Shown here piece after piece: positions 52,138 through 60,509 of a stretch of 62,822 bases of DNA. The notes under the pieces are model-generated. The model ran no database searches and had not been told where the DNA came from. It saw nothing but the letters and a program-made list of their open reading frames with translations. Every line of letters begins with the position of its first letter. The stretch's first letter is position 1. The position numbers were made by a program, and so were the translations under genes. Source of the DNA: Azohydromonas aeria (lineage in GTDB: Bacteria > Pseudomonadota > Gammaproteobacteria > Burkholderiales > Burkholderiaceae_C); the NCBI RefSeq assembly GCF_009760915.1, contig NZ_VIDQ01000040.1, positions 1-62,822 of the forward strand, read 5' to 3'.

Positions 52138-55100
52138 CACAGCCCCGCCGGGCAGGAGAACTCCGCCAGCTCTGCCAGGCGGAAGGGGTTGCGCACGCTG
52201 CTGGCCGTCACTTCGAACACCGCGCGACGCCCGTCGATGTCGAAGGTGGCGCGAAAGCGCTCGGGTGCGCCGCCGGGGTCGATGCGCACGCTGTCGAAGA
52301 GCCGGAACAGCGCCCAGGGCCCTTCCTTCACCAGCCCGGAAGCGCCTGCGGCGCTGGGCGGCACGAGATGCACCCGCACCTGCGAGCTGCCGCGCGGCCC
52401 GGGCCATTGCACCGCCGTCGGAATGGCCGGGCCGTGGGCATAGCGCACGAGCTGGCCGTCCACGTCCAGCGTGAACTGCGAGATGGTGGGGTCCATCTCC
52501 AGAGGCTTGAACTCCAGCCGCAGCGACGGCACCGCGCCGCCGGGGAAGAAGGTCTCGCGGATGGCTGCGGCGCGCTGGAACTGCGGTAGCGAGCCGCTGT
52601 CTCCACCCAGCGCCGTGCCTTCCACGGGACGGAAGCGCCAGGGCCGCGCGCTGGTGTCCACGTAGGGCGCGAGCTTCTGCTGGAACAGTTGGTCGATCTT
52701 GCCGCCGGGGCCGAACAGTTGGGCAAAGTCGGCCTGCGTCACGTCGCGTGCGGCGTGGCGGTCCACCGGGTAGCGGCCGGCCACGGCCTGGCGGCAGAAC
52801 TCGCCCACCTGCGAGCGCACTTCCTGCGACAGGCTCTGGCGCAGCACGATCCTGGAGATCTGCGCGCTGCCCTGCGCCAGCGTCTCCACCATGGCGCGCA
52901 AGGGCTGCGGCATCCCCGCCGCTTGCGCCTGTGCCTGGGCCGGCAGCGGCGAGGGCGGCGGTGCCGCGCCACCCTTGAGCGCCAGGTCCGCCGCGGTGAG
53001 TTGCAGGTGCAGGTCGGCGATCAGCGCCAGGGCTCCGTCCAGCGGCGCCTTGCCGCCCTCGGGGGCGGTGACGAACTGGCGCAGCGCGGCGAAGCGCTCG
53101 TCCACGAGCTGCACTTCCAGCCGCGGCGCGTCGGCCGGCGCCGCGCCGGTGCCCAGCGAGTCCGCGATGCCCTGGCGCACGCTCGTGATCAGCTCGTTGG
53201 CCTTGCGTCCGCCGCTGCGGTCGGGCGCACCCAGCGTGGTCTCGCGCGCGATGGCCTTCAGCAGCGGCGCCAGCGGGTTGTCCGGCGCGGACAGCAGCCG
53301 CGCCATTTGCGTGGCCTGCGCCATGCCGGCCAGGGGCTGGAGCTGGATATCCCCGATGAAGCCTTCCCAGGCGGCGGCGTAGTCGCCGAGGTAGAGGCGC
53401 CGCACCTCGTCCACCAGGGGCGCGTCGCTGCGCACCAGCGCCGCGGCATCCCGGGGCGCCTCGCCCACGCCCAGCACCCAGGACTGCTCCCGGGCCAGCT
53501 CGCCAGCCACGCGGGCCACCTCGCGCTGGAATCCCTGGTGGTAGCCCGCGTAGGAGAACAACCCCGGCACGCCGCGCGTCAACGGCGCGCCGCTGGGACG
53601 GCGGAACACCAGCGCGGCGTTGGCGCCGGCCGCACGCGCGATGCTGAACTCCGGGAACTCCTGGCCCAGCCCCTGCTGGCGCAGCCTCCGGTACACGCGC
53701 TGCGGCAGCGGCACCGAGGCCAGGCGCAACCGCGCCTGCTCCACCAGCGCCCGGTCCAGCGGCAGCGGCGACACCACCACCTCCTGCGCCAGCAGTGCGT
53801 CGAGGTGGGCCGAGAGAGCCGCGCGGTGCGCGTTGTCGAGGGAGCGGCCGAACTCCGTTTCCCAGCCCGCCTCCACGTGGCGCTTCAGTGCGGCGGCATC
53901 GAAGTGCTGCCGGTCGTGCAGCATCAGGTACGCCTTGAGCACCTCGTAGTCCGACTCCAGCGCGCCCATTGCGCGCAGTTGCGCCTCCAGGCGCAGCGCC
54001 AACCGCGGCAGCAGCGCGTCCACCAGCATGCGCTCGTAGGCGGCACGGACGGCGCTGTCCATCTTGCGGCCCTGGTACAGGCCGAAGCCCAGCGTCCACG
54101 GCGCCCCGTCGTCCCCGATGCCGGCGCGGGCCAGGCCGCGCGTGGCGTCCAGCGCCGGGACGATGGGCAGCAGCTCGGCCGAGGCGCGGTTGGGCGTGGC
54201 TTGCACCAGCTGGCGTACCTCGGCCGTGCGCTGCGCCACCTCGGCCAGGTAGTGCCGGTTGCCGGCATAGCTGGTGGCCCAGGCGGCAAGGAGGCCGGTG
54301 CCCAGCAGCGCCAGCGCCGCGTAGCCGCCCAGGGCCAGCAGGGTGCGGCGCCGCTCCCAGGCCAGGTTGGTGCCGGCCACGCCGGCCTCGGCGAACACCA
54401 CCTCGGTGATCAGGCGCGAGAGGAAGAAGCTCTTGCCCACGCCGGCGTGCGGCGCGGAAAAGGCCTGCTCCAGCCGGTGGCGGCGCGCCACGCTGGCGAG
54501 CACGCGGTCGATGGGCGTGCCCTCCTGCGTGCCGCTGACGAAGTACACGCCGCGCAGCAGCGGCTCCACCTCGTAGGGGGAAGGCGAGAACGCCGCCTCC
54601 AGGAACTCCTGCAACAGGCTGCGCAGCCCTGCGAACTGGCCCGGGAAGCCGTAGACGAGCGCGCGCCTGCCCGGATCGCGCTCTTGCTGCAGCCGCTCGA
54701 TCAGGCCGTCGTCCAGCCGCTGCTGCAACGCATCGAACTCCGGCCCGAAGCGCTCCAGGCTGTCGCGGGTGGCCGCGCCCAGATCGAAGGTGAAGCCCCA
54801 GGGCTCGGCGCGTTGCGCCTTGCCCAGCGTGTCGAAGGTCTCGGTGAAGCCGGCCATCAGGTCGCACTTGGTGACCAGCAGGTAGATTGGCAGCCGCAGT
54901 CCCAGTTGCGTGTGCAGCTCCTGCACCCGTGCACGCACCGTGGCGGCGTACTCGGCGCGGTCGATGGCGCCGCGCGTGAGCAGGTCCTGTACCGACACCG
55001 TGACCAGCACGCCGTTGAGCGGCTGGCGCGGGCGCGAGCCCTGCAGCAGTTGCAGGAAGCCGCTCCAGGTGGCGCGGTCGGTGGCGCGGTCGCTGTCCTG

Positions 55101-55697
55101 CGTGGTGAAGCGGCCGGCGGTGTCGATGAGCACGGCGCGGTCGGTGAACCACCAGTCGCAGTGGCGCGTGCCGCCCACGCCGCGCACGGCCTGCTCGCCC
55201 ATGGCGGACGCCAGCGGGAACTGCAGTCCGCAGTGGCGCAGCGCCGTGGTCTTGCCCGAGCCCGGAGCGCCGATGAACAGGTACCAGGGCAGCTCGTAGA
55301 GGTAGCGCCCGCCCAGCCGCGCCGACCAGCCCGAGAGCAGCCCGCCACGGCCCAGGCGCGCGCGGCGCAGCGTCAGCAGCGCGCGCTCGAAGCGTTCGCG
55401 CACGGCGGCAAGGTCGGGGCTCTCGGTTTCCGGCGCCGCCGCCGGCGCGGCCAGGAGCTGGTCGACCACGGCCTGGTTGCCGCGGCGCGCGCGCCAGGCC
55501 TTCCAGGCCGCCATGAGCAGCGCGGCGGCGGCGAGCGCGGCGATGGCGATCCAGCGCGCGCGCTCGCTCTCCAGCGGGCGCACCTCCGCCACGGCCAGCA
55601 GCGGCCCGACGATCCACAGCGCCAGACTGGCGGCGCCCAGCAGCACGGCCCGCAGCAGCCAGCGGTTGAAGAGCAGCGACAGCAGCTTGCGGATCAT
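52137..55697 (-). CDS. tssM: T6SS membrane complex protein TssM
   Basis: IcmF-type TssM, 1186 residues, inner-membrane core of the T6SS trans-envelope complex. Two N-terminal spans (about 14-38 and 49-66) and a cytoplasmic NTPase domain with intact Walker A GAPGSGKT (143-150) and VLIDTAGRF. A third span lies near 445-465 (LLALGGYAALALLGTGLLAA), and a long periplasmic part carries the IcmF-related and DUF1215-like regions to the end. It should bind TssJ lipoprotein in the periplasm. Its start overlaps the tssL stop by four bases. Confidence 0.97.
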   Translation of the reverse strand: MIRKLLSLLFNRWLLRAVLLGAASLALWIVGPLLAVAEVRPLESERARWIAIAALAAAALLMAAWKAWRARRGNQAVVDQLLAAPAAAPETESPDLAAVRERFERALLTLRRARLGRGGLLSGWSARLGGRYLYELPWYLFIGAPGSGKTTALRHCGLQFPLASAMGEQAVRGVGGTRHCDWWFTDRAVLIDTAGRFTTQDSDRATDRATWSGFLQLLQGSRPRQPLNGVLVTVSVQDLLTRGAIDRAEYAATVRARVQELHTQLGLRLPIYLLVTKCDLMAGFTETFDTLGKAQRAEPWGFTFDLGAATRDSLERFGPEFDALQQRLDDGLIERLQQERDPGRRALVYGFPGQFAGLRSLLQEFLEAAFSPSPYEVEPLLRGVYFVSGTQEGTPIDRVLASVARRHRLEQAFSAPHAGVGKSFFLSRLITEVVFAEAGVAGTNLAWERRRTLLALGGYAALALLGTGLLAAWATSYAGNRHYLAEVAQRTAEVRQLVQATPNRASAELLPIVPALDATRGLARAGIGDDGAPWTLGFGLYQGRKMDSAVRAAYERMLVDALLPRLALRLEAQLRAMGALESDYEVLKAYLMLHDRQHFDAAALKRHVEAGWETEFGRSLDNAHRAALSAHLDALLAQEVVVSPLPLDRALVEQARLRLASVPLPQRVYRRLRQQGLGQEFPEFSIARAAGANAALVFRRPSGAPLTRGVPGLFSYAGYHQGFQREVARVAGELAREQSWVLGVGEAPRDAAALVRSDAPLVDEVRRLYLGDYAAAWEGFIGDIQLQPLAGMAQATQMARLLSAPDNPLAPLLKAIARETTLGAPDRSGGRKANELITSVRQGIADSLGTGAAPADAPRLEVQLVDERFAALRQFVTAPEGGKAPLDGALALIADLHLQLTAADLALKGGAAPPPSPLPAQAQAQAAGMPQPLRAMVETLAQGSAQISRIVLRQSLSQEVRSQVGEFCRQAVAGRYPVDRHAARDVTQADFAQLFGPGGKIDQLFQQKLAPYVDTSARPWRFRPVEGTALGGDSGSLPQFQRAAAIRETFFPGGAVPSLRLEFKPLEMDPTISQFTLDVDGQLVRYAHGPAIPTAVQWPGPRGSSQVRVHLVPPSAAGASGLVKEGPWALFRLFDSVRIDPGGAPERFRATFDIDGRRAVFEVTASSVRNPFRLAELAEFSCPAGL

Positions 55698-57052
55698 TGC
55701 GCGGCTCCCTTGCCGGCCGGCACGAACAGCGTGATCTCGACACGGCGGTTCTGGGCGCGGCCCGGCTCGCTGTCGTTGGACGCGACCGGCTCGCCGGCGG
55801 CGCGGCCCTCGGCACGGATGCGCTCGGCCGGCACGCGGCGCTCGACCAGTCGCTCGCGCACGGCCTGCGCGCGTGCCTCCGAGAGGTGCCAGTTGGAGGG
55901 GAAGCGCGCGGTGCGGATGGGCGCGGCGTCGGTGTGGCCGGTGACCAGCACCGCGCCGCCGAGCCGGGCCAGCGCGTCGCCGATGCGCTGCAGCAACTCC
56001 TCGCGGGCGGCGCCGGGCGTGGCGCTGCCGGGTGGGAACAGGCCGTCGCCGCGCAGCGTGACCACGCTGCGGTCGGCCTCGTCGCGTACCGTCACCAACC
56101 CGGCCTGGATGTCGGACTGCAGCAACTGCGCCAGGCGCGGCGCCGCGGCCGGCCGCGGCGCGGGCACCGGTACCGGCACGGTGACCGCTGCCACGGCCGC
56201 CGGCGGCATCAGGCGCAACTGCTGGATCGCGGCGAACGCGGCGTCGGAACGGCGACCCAGCGAGCTCGCCAAGCCTAGATAGGTGCCGGCCAGCAGCAGC
56301 GCCACCAGCGCCGCCGTGGCTGCCAGCGGCAGCGCGCTGCGCCAGGCGCGTCGTGGCGCAGCCTGCACCTGCCAGTGCTGTGCCAGGGGCACGGGTACCG
56401 CGCCGCGCTCGCGCAGCAGGATCTGCGCGAGCTTGTCGCGCACGGCTTCGAGCTGGGCACGGCCATTGGGGATGAGGCGGTAGCGGCCTTCGAAGCCCAG
56501 CGCCAGGGCGCTGTAGATGAGCTCCAGCAGATCGCGATGCTCGCGCGGCTTGTCGGCCAGGCGGGCCATCAGCTGGAACACCTTCTCCCCGCCCTGGACC
56601 TCGTTGTGGAACAGCGCCAGCAGGCTCTGGCCGGCCCACGCGCCGCCGCCGCCCCAGGGCGTGTCGGCGGCGGCCTCGTCGAGCAGGGTGCACAGCACGT
56701 AGCGCGCGGCCATGACGCGGTCGGCCGCCACGCCGGCGGCGGCCGCGCGCGCGGCGAAATCGCGCACGCCCTGCGCCAGCGAGGCGCGCAGCGCGGCGAG
56801 GTCGTCCACGCGGCGCGTGGCCCGCAACTGCGGCGCGGCCAGCAGCAGCGGGTTGGCCAGCGCCACCAGCGGGTTCAGGCCGCCGGCGTGCAGGGCGGCT
56901 TCGGCATCGGCGTCGGGCTCGGCCGCGTCGGCACGCCCCGGCGCCGCGCGCAGCGCCGCCGTGGCGCGCCCGCCGGGGTTGGGCTTGATGAAGGTCTGCT
57001 GCTCCTCGTCGCCGGCGGAGAAGGGATCGGGAAAGGCAGCGCGCTCGGTCAT
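55694..57052 (-). CDS. tssL: T6SS membrane protein TssL with OmpA peptidoglycan-binding domain
   Basis: DotU-type TssL fused to an OmpA domain, 452 residues. A Pro-rich head (FIKPNPGGR) leads to the DotU cytoplasmic domain (LNPLVALANPLL, RYVLCTLLDEAAADTPWG, HRDLLELIYSALALGFEGRY). One span follows near 236-258, and a periplasmic OmpA domain (VLVTGHTDAAPIRTARFPSN then QNRRVEITLF) ends it. The fusion lets this complex anchor itself to peptidoglycan without a TagL. ATG 57052 chosen; upstream residues belong to another frame's gene. Confidence 0.96.
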   Translation of the reverse strand: MTERAAFPDPFSAGDEEQQTFIKPNPGGRATAALRAAPGRADAAEPDADAEAALHAGGLNPLVALANPLLLAAPQLRATRRVDDLAALRASLAQGVRDFAARAAAAGVAADRVMAARYVLCTLLDEAAADTPWGGGGAWAGQSLLALFHNEVQGGEKVFQLMARLADKPREHRDLLELIYSALALGFEGRYRLIPNGRAQLEAVRDKLAQILLRERGAVPVPLAQHWQVQAAPRRAWRSALPLAATAALVALLLAGTYLGLASSLGRRSDAAFAAIQQLRLMPPAAVAAVTVPVPVPAPRPAAAPRLAQLLQSDIQAGLVTVRDEADRSVVTLRGDGLFPPGSATPGAAREELLQRIGDALARLGGAVLVTGHTDAAPIRTARFPSNWHLSEARAQAVRERLVERRVPAERIRAEGRAAGEPVASNDSEPGRAQNRRVEITLFVPAGKGAAQ

Positions 57053-57056
57053 GGCG

Positions 57057-58412
57057 TCATTGGCGGATGGCCCAGAGTTCGAGCTCCAGCCCGGGGAAGT
57101 CGCCGGCCACGTGCAGCGCCAGGCTGCCGTTGCGCTCGATCTGCTGCCACAGTTCGCCGCCGCGTTCCAGCTCGAAGTAGTGGAAGCCGGCATGGAAGGG
57201 CAGCTGGCGCGGCGCCACCGGCAGCAACCGCAGCGGCACGCCGGGCAGGTGCAGGTTCACCAGGTCGCGGATGCGGTCGGCAGGCCCCAGCGTGGACTGC
57301 GCCGGGAAACGCTGGCGCAACGGCTCGCCTGGCAGCGCGGCGTTGACGGCCAGCACGAAGCTGGCCTTGCGCGCCAGCGCCGGGTCCGGGATCAGTGCCG
57401 TGCGCACGTTGTGCAGGCGCTCGACCAGCTCGATCTGCAGTGCGTTGCGCTCCAGCACCGAGGACAGCATGCGGCGCAGGTCCTCGACCAGCGGCGCGAA
57501 CGAGCCCTGCAGGTCGTCGTGCCGGTAGAGCGGGTAGTCGGGCGGGCGCCGCGAGGGGCTCAGCAGCGTGGCCAGGTCGCCAGCCAGCTGCAGGCAGGCC
57601 TGGTGCAGCGTGAAGGGGTGGGCTTGCGGTGCCAGCGCGAGCTGGCGCAGCAGCGGCTCGGCACGGTTGAGGGCCTGCAGCATCAGGAAATCGGCCATCT
57701 CGGACACGCCATGGCCGAGCTGCCCCATGCGCGTGGCCAGCAGCTGCGCGCGCTGGCGCACCAGGCCGTGCAGCAGCGTGGCCATGGCAGCGAGCTGGCC
57801 ACTGGCGTCGAGCCGCACCTGCGGCGCGACGTAGCCGCGGTCCAGCACCACCTGGCAGTCGCTGCGCAGCTCCTGCACGCGCGCGATGCCCAGCGCTGCG
57901 CAACCTGCGGCGGCATCGCGCGCGCGCAGCAGGCGCAGGCGCAGCGCGCCGGTCTGCACCGTCTCGGGCTCGTCTTCGGCATGGGTCTGGTCACGCAGCG
58001 GCTCGTCCACCGCGCGCCAGCGTGCCGGGCCGCGCTGCGCGGCGGCATCGCCCGGGGTGCCGTCGTCGTCGAAGTCCACCTCGGTCACGCCCTCGCGCGC
58101 CAGCGGCACGGCCAGGCACACCAGCTCGTCCTTCATGTCGGCAGCCAGCTGCAGCGGCGGCGGCGCGGCATCGACCTGCGGTATGCGCAGCGGCGTGCCG
58201 TCGGGCAGCACGCCGCTGGCGCGTACCAGGCCGACACGGCCCTGCGCGAGCTGCGCCTCGTCGAGCACCAGCTCGAAGAAGCCCCAGCCGTGCGCGCCGG
58301 CGGCCTGCGAGCGCATGTCCACCAGGTACTCGATGTGGCGCCTCTCCTGCTGGAAGTGGTGCGGCAGCAGGAACATGCCCTGCGACCACACGATGCGGCT
58401 GTGACGGCTCAC
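57057..58412 (-). CDS. tssK: T6SS baseplate adaptor TssK
   Basis: TssK, 451 residues, links the baseplate to the membrane complex. The N-terminus RIVWSQGMFLLPHHFQQ is diagnostic, followed by ELVLDEAQLAQGRV and FLMLQALNRAEPLL. The C-terminal half ends LPFHAGFHYFELERGGELWQ. Start is GTG 58412, overlapping the tssJ stop (GTGA). Four bases separate its stop from tssL. Confidence 0.97.
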   Translation of the reverse strand: MSRHSRIVWSQGMFLLPHHFQQERRHIEYLVDMRSQAAGAHGWGFFELVLDEAQLAQGRVGLVRASGVLPDGTPLRIPQVDAAPPPLQLAADMKDELVCLAVPLAREGVTEVDFDDDGTPGDAAAQRGPARWRAVDEPLRDQTHAEDEPETVQTGALRLRLLRARDAAAGCAALGIARVQELRSDCQVVLDRGYVAPQVRLDASGQLAAMATLLHGLVRQRAQLLATRMGQLGHGVSEMADFLMLQALNRAEPLLRQLALAPQAHPFTLHQACLQLAGDLATLLSPSRRPPDYPLYRHDDLQGSFAPLVEDLRRMLSSVLERNALQIELVERLHNVRTALIPDPALARKASFVLAVNAALPGEPLRQRFPAQSTLGPADRIRDLVNLHLPGVPLRLLPVAPRQLPFHAGFHYFELERGGELWQQIERNGSLALHVAGDFPGLELELWAIRQ

Positions 58413-58924
58413 CGCTTGGTCCCGGGCTGCGGGGCCAGGGGCTGCAACTCGACCGTGGCGGCCAGCCGCGAGCCCTCGGCGCGGATGCGCAGCCGCTGCG
58501 TGCGGTGGGGCATCACCGGCAGCACGCTGCGCCAGGTGGCGTGCTCCAGGTCGCGGAACGCGCCGAGGAGGCCAATGAAGCGTGTCTCCGGCGCCAGCGT
58601 GCGCTGCAGCGGCCGCGTGCTGTCGGGCGCGAGCACGAGCTCCTCGCGTGCCACCAGGTCGGCGCCGAGCTCGGCTTGGTCGCGCTGGTAGAGCGAGACG
58701 AAATCGGCGTTGTTGAAGGCCGTGTCCGACTTGAGCTCGTATACCCGCAGCAGCAGCGGCGAGGGACGCCGGCTGATGCTGGGGTTGAGGTTGCCCGCGG
58801 CCTCGATGCTGCCCAGGAGCAGCGTGGGGGCCGGCGGCGGCGGGGGCTTGGGAGCGGCGCAACCGCTGCCCAGCACCCCGGCTGCAATCGCCGCAATGAC
58901 CGATCCGACGCCGCCGATGGACAC
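58409..58924 (-). CDS. tssJ: T6SS outer-membrane lipoprotein TssJ
   Basis: TssJ (SciN-type) lipoprotein, 171 residues. The type II signal ends in LGSGC (Cys22), and the mature protein has PSPLLLRVYELKSDTAFNNA, DFVSLYQRD and FIGLLGAFRDLEHATWR, all typical. Start is GTG 58924 with an AGGAGG ribosome site (58931-58936). It heads the leftward operon tssJ-K-L-M-tagF; a dyad version of the common element lies 54 bp upstream. Confidence 0.95.
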   Translation of the reverse strand: MSIGGVGSVIAAIAAGVLGSGCAAPKPPPPPAPTLLLGSIEAAGNLNPSISRRPSPLLLRVYELKSDTAFNNADFVSLYQRDQAELGADLVAREELVLAPDSTRPLQRTLAPETRFIGLLGAFRDLEHATWRSVLPVMPHRTQRLRIRAEGSRLAATVELQPLAPQPGTKR

Positions 58925-58977
58925 GATGGGCCTCCTGTCGTCCGGGGCAGGATAGGCAGCCCCCCGGCGACTGCCTC

Positions 58978-58991
58978 GTGACAAAGGTCAC
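58978..58991 (-). promoter_or_regulatory. T6SS common element, tssJ copy (perfect dyad)
   Basis: GTGAC-CTTT-GTCAC on the minus strand, a perfect five-base-arm inverted repeat. It lies between tssJ and the divergent lytic transglycosylase gene and can be read in both directions. The GTGA-N6-TCAC geometry recalls CRP/FNR-type sites, but the other copies are asymmetric. Confidence 0.55.
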
Positions 58992-59006
58992 CGGCGCGAA
59001 GGCACC

Positions 59007-60410
59007 ATGGGCGGCTTTGCGATGGAGATTCCTTTGACACGCCTTTTCGTTCCCGCCGCGGCGCTGGCGGCGCTGCTGGCGGGTGGCGCCGCCCGGGGCC
59101 AGCCGCTGCCCGAGACGCCGCCTGCCGATGCCTCCCTGGCGCCCTGTGTCGCCGCGCTGCGCCAGCGCCTGCCCGAGTTTCCCGAGGTGTCCGCGGCCAC
59201 CTTCGAGCGCCACACCCGCGCCGCGCAGGATCTGCGCCCGGTGATCGAGGCCGCCACGGCCGCGCAGCCGGAGTTCCAGATCCCGATCTGGGACTACCTG
59301 ATGCGCCGCGTGGACGCCGAGCGCGTGGCCGACGGGCGCGCGCTGCTGGCCGCGCAGTCCGCGGCGCTGCAGGCGATCCAGCAGCGCCATGGCGTGGACC
59401 CGGCGACGGTGGTGGCGGTGTTCGGCATCGAGACCGACTACGGCCGCGTCTCCGGCCGCTACCCGGTGGTCAGCGCCACGCTCAGCCGCGCCTGCCTGAG
59501 GCTGGACAGCGCCGAGCGGCGCCGCAACTTCTTCGCCGCGCTGTGGCTGCTGCAGGAAGGGCACGTGCAGCCCGACACCTTCCTGGGCTCCTGGGCCGGC
59601 GCCTTCGGGCAGACGCAGTTCATGCCCGCCACCTTCAAGGCCTACATGGACGGCGCGGTCGAAGGCGCGCGTACCGTGGACATCGTCGGCAACACGGCCG
59701 ATGCGCTGGCCACCACCGCGCGCTACCTCTCCGCCCTGGGCTGGCGCCGCGGCCTGGCCTGGGGCGTGGAGGTGCGGCTGCCCGATGCGGCGCTGGAGCG
59801 CTTCAACGCCCAGGAGTCCGCGCACCGCTGCCTGGAGCCGAACCAGCCCATGGGCAGCTGCCGCACCCTGGCGCAGTGGTCGGCCGACGGCGTGAAGCGC
59901 GCCGACGGCGGCCCGCTGCTGGGCGAGGGCGGCACGCCGGGCTGGGAGCCAGGGCTGCGCACCGCGCTGCTGATGCCCGCGGGCAGCGCCGGCCCCGCGT
60001 GGCTGGTGACGCCCAACTACCAGGCGATCTGGCGCTACAACCGCGCCGACGCCTACGGCCTGGCCATCGGGCTGCTGGCCGACGCGCTGCGCGGCCAGCC
60101 CGGGCCGCGCACGCCGTGGCCCACCGACGACCCGATCCTGTCGCGGCGCGAGGTGCGCGAGCTGCAGGCGCTGCTGCAGTCCCGCGGCCATTGCGAGGTG
60201 CAGCCCGACGGCCGCGACGGCCCGCGCACCGCGGCGGCGATCCGCGCCGAGGAACTGCGGCTGGAGCTGCCGGCCACCGGCCGGGCCGGGACGCGGATCC
60301 TGGCGCGGCTGCGCGCGGACACGGGCACGGCGGCGGCCGCACCGGCGTGCGACGCGGCTGCCGCCGCGACGGCAGCCCCGCCTGCGGCCCCGACCCCGGC
60401 GCCGCGCTGA
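59007..60410 (+). CDS. MltB-type lytic murein transglycosylase
   Basis: Exported lytic transglycosylase of the MltB/SLT_2 type, 467 residues, with a signal (LFVPAAALAALLAGGAARG). Catalytic Glu in VFGIETDYGRVSG, then LGSWAGAFGQTQFMPATFKA and NYQAIWRYNRADAYGLAIG. A PG_binding_1 domain lies near the end (LSRREVRELQALLQSRGH), followed by an Ala/Pro tail. It cleaves peptidoglycan glycan strands. Divergent from tssJ across 82 bp that hold the dyad, so it may be controlled with the T6SS and open the wall for it. ATG 59022 is an alternative start. Confidence 0.92.
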   Translation: MGGFAMEIPLTRLFVPAAALAALLAGGAARGQPLPETPPADASLAPCVAALRQRLPEFPEVSAATFERHTRAAQDLRPVIEAATAAQPEFQIPIWDYLMRRVDAERVADGRALLAAQSAALQAIQQRHGVDPATVVAVFGIETDYGRVSGRYPVVSATLSRACLRLDSAERRRNFFAALWLLQEGHVQPDTFLGSWAGAFGQTQFMPATFKAYMDGAVEGARTVDIVGNTADALATTARYLSALGWRRGLAWGVEVRLPDAALERFNAQESAHRCLEPNQPMGSCRTLAQWSADGVKRADGGPLLGEGGTPGWEPGLRTALLMPAGSAGPAWLVTPNYQAIWRYNRADAYGLAIGLLADALRGQPGPRTPWPTDDPILSRREVRELQALLQSRGHCEVQPDGRDGPRTAAAIRAEELRLELPATGRAGTRILARLRADTGTAAAAPACDAAAAATAAPPAAPTPAPR

Positions 60411-60434
60411 GGGCGCCGGGCGGCCTGCATTGCC

Positions 60435-60460
60435 GCATGGCGAACCCCGGTTCGCCATGC
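60435..60460. repeat. perfect 12-bp inverted repeat
   Basis: GCATGGCGAACC and its exact complement separated by CC (60435-60446, 60449-60460), in the 99-bp gap before the MFS gene. No T tract, so it is either a Rho-assisted end for mltB or an operator for the transporter. Confidence 0.55.
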
Positions 60461-60509
60461 ATGAAGCGGCGCGGCAGGCGCGGGCGCCGCGGGGGCGTTC
60501 CTCCGTACA

